Shown piece by piece: positions 62,353 through 64,000 of a stretch of 64,000 nucleotides of DNA. The position numbers and the translations under genes are program-made. The notes beneath the pieces are model-generated. The model did not search any database. It saw nothing but the letters and a program-made list of their open reading frames with translations, and had not been told where the DNA came from. The stretch's first letter is position 1, and each line of letters opens with the position of its first letter. This DNA comes from Hemileia vastatrix (Eukaryota; Basidiomycota; Pucciniomycetes; Pucciniales; Zaghouaniaceae), in the NCBI GenBank assembly GCA_030280995.1, contig JASXTE010000014.1:1170656-1234655 (forward strand). The letters run 5' to 3'.

Positions 62353-64000
62353 ATGACTGACAAAAGTGGTTCTGCTGCACGTGAAGAAGAACTAGACTTA
62401 ATTGATTATGATGAGCCTACTTCTGTAAGTTCTCCTTTAACAAGAAGAATTTCTCAAACTAATAAATCCTTGCCCCAAACAGGATGTAGAGATGGAAGAA
62501 GTAGAAATCCTAGTGGACACAACTCAGGATCAGAAGCCTATGATAAACCCACCAGAAGAGCTTCCAAAAGGCTTCAGGATAAAAAAGATGCCATTGTCTC
62601 AGCAGGTAAAGAATCTGTCTACTCACATAAAGGAGTTAAGGACAGAAAGCTTGAGACTAAAGGTAAGGGTAGATGCTTTGGAAGAAAAGGTGAGAAGAAC
62701 AGATACTTTTCTCCAAGAGAAGAAGAAACCTCTTCCTCCCAGGGATCAACAACAATTGGCTCCCCAGTCCCAAGAGAAGGTGGAAGTGTCCAAGTGGCAG
62801 TGGGACTGGCTAAACACTCAGTGGGACTACCTGGCTCAAAACCAGCATCAGTTACCTCAGGCAGGTCCATCAAGGCCCAACCAGGTCAACCCCACTCCTC
62901 CCCACCCTTATCAAGGAGGTAAAAGAAGAAGAAAGCCCAATATGGTGATACCCAGAAAACCCTGGTACGTCCCTCTATTGATTCTCAAGTGCCTTTTCTT
63001 GTGGCTGACTCTGTTCCTTCAGGTAAATCAGGAAGGGAGGATGAAACTTTGAGACCTATAGAGGCTGGGAGTAGTAGACAAATCACTCATGTATCAATTC
63101 CTTTACTTTTAATTGCTACCTCAATGATTAATCCTGATATGGCTGTGATTGATGAAACTCTTGACCCTGAGTTCTATGAGAGTCTGGAAAGTTACTCAGT
63201 TTCCTTATTGAGAAACACTCCAGATGTAGCAAGAATTAATGATGAGCACTTGAGAGATATTATTGCCAAGCAAAATCATATAATGAACAATATGCAATTG
63301 ACTCAGAGATATAATAGTTTGTTAACTGATCAGGGTTATCAAGCATTAAGAAGTGAATCACAGAGAGTCTCTGATGAATTTTCTCATTACAAAGCAACCC
63401 ATGAAAAGAAAGTTGCTTTATGGCAAAATATAAAAAATGATTTGTCTAAACTAAAAGATACTGTATCTGCCTGTTGCCAGGAGGTAGAGATAGATAAGAT
63501 AAATCTGAAAAGATTGAATGACCATTTGTCATCTTTTCAAAATAAAAATCAATTATCGTTTGCAACTATCAATGAGAGTTTATCTAGTCTTCCAAGAATG
63601 AAAACAAGACTAACAACCATTGAAGAAAAATTGAACTCATTGTTAAATGAACAAAGATATTCTGAAATTTCTGTGAAGGAACATATAGTGCAGGATGCTC
63701 AAATAGTACCTGTGGCTAGTTCATCTAAAGTAAAAATAGATCCAGAAATACCTGTTGATAACACTGAGTTTCCATCAAAAACTGATGATGCACCAGGATC
63801 TGCAACAGAAGGATTAAACAATGAGATTTCAGCACAATTAGAGAAATTACAGCTGCTTCTTACTCAGAAACAAGCTAGTACTAAGGAGACTCCTTCAAAT
63901 CAAAAGAATTGGCCAAAACTTGACCAGTACCCAACATTTGATGGTGATTCTTCCTCCGATTGGCAACAATTTATTTGCAGAATTGATAACTTAAAAAATT
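62353..64000 (+). pseudogene. LTR-retrotransposon gag (third family), cut by window edge
   Basis: Starts at ATG 62353 (MTDKSGSAAREEELDLIDYD). A frameshift near 62485 moves the coherent reading to the frame of EMEEVEILVDTTQDQK..., with a coiled coil at 62590-62720 (LSTHIKELRTESLRLKVRVDALEEKV). A second shift near 62960 leads into a frame open to the window end (LVRPSIDSQVPFLVADS...). That frame has another long coiled coil (about 63400-63660) and at its end WPKLDQYPTFDGDSSSDWQQFICRI, which resembles the start of a gypsy capsid domain (P.F.G.....W...). The 189-codon frame 62353-62922 is therefore only partly real. Related in kind to gypsy but not to Gypsy-1. Confidence 0.65.

Noticed and set aside
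62353..62922. A 189-codon Ser/Arg-rich protein
   Set aside because: After about 45 codons the coherent gag reading is in another frame (coiled coil). The rest of this frame is a shadow.

Overview
This is a eukaryotic, AT-rich, transposon-dominated window. Short introns (59-87 bp) with GTAAGT/GTTAGT/GTATGT donors and the kinds of element present (Ty1/copia, several Ty3/gypsy families, PIF/Harbinger, CACTA-like MITEs, a Tet-like 2OG-Fe(II) oxygenase) fit a basidiomycete fungus. A rust fungus (Pucciniales) is my best guess, as inference only. I see no rRNA, no convincing intact tRNA, no prokaryotic gene organisation and no CRISPR array.

Layout. 1-6.3 kb: microsatellite, a CACTA-like MITE and minus-strand fragments of two gypsy families. 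6.34-16.36 kb: a decayed Gypsy-1 copy with recognisable LTRs, an internal deletion in pol and an antisense gene in its 3' half. 16.4-21.8 kb: mostly unassigned AT-rich DNA. 22.0-27.4 kb: a young, apparently complete Ty1/copia element (minus strand, 596-bp LTRs, perfect 5-bp target duplication). It sits inside the last exon of a multi-exon host gene (minus strand, 29.4 to 21.86 kb). 29.5-32.6 kb: twin hairpin repeats, a LINE 3' fragment, truncated MITEs and purine/pyrimidine-rich repeats. 32.6-45.5 kb: a full-length but mutated Gypsy-1 (1073-bp LTRs) with about 4.1 kb of extra DNA between pol and the 3' LTR. That extra DNA carries antisense cysteine-motif genes. 45.5-48.1 kb: MITEs and an inverted Gypsy-1 integrase fragment. 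48.24-55.61 kb: a 7.37-kb PIF/Harbinger element with about 31-bp TIRs. It carries a Myb/SANT-like gene, a DDE transposase gene and a Tet/JBP-like dioxygenase gene. 55.6-60.5 kb: MITEs, a hairpin minisatellite and a further inverted Gypsy-1 RT/RNase H fragment. 60.5-64 kb: the 5' end of another LTR retroelement whose leader is an array of splice-site-like repeats, running into a gag gene cut by the window edge.

How the parts relate. The Gypsy-1 fragments at 46.98-48.13 and 59.73-60.54 kb look like halves of one old minus-strand element split by later insertions, including the Harbinger element. The most unusual systems are (1) a Harbinger transposon with a Tet-like dioxygenase between its TIRs, (2) antisense, spliced cysteine-cluster genes shared by two Gypsy-1 copies, (3) the recent copia disruption of a host gene whose reading frame can be followed across the insertion, and (4) the mini-exon-like array upstream of the last gag gene. 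All functional statements come from reading motifs by eye; no database search was run.
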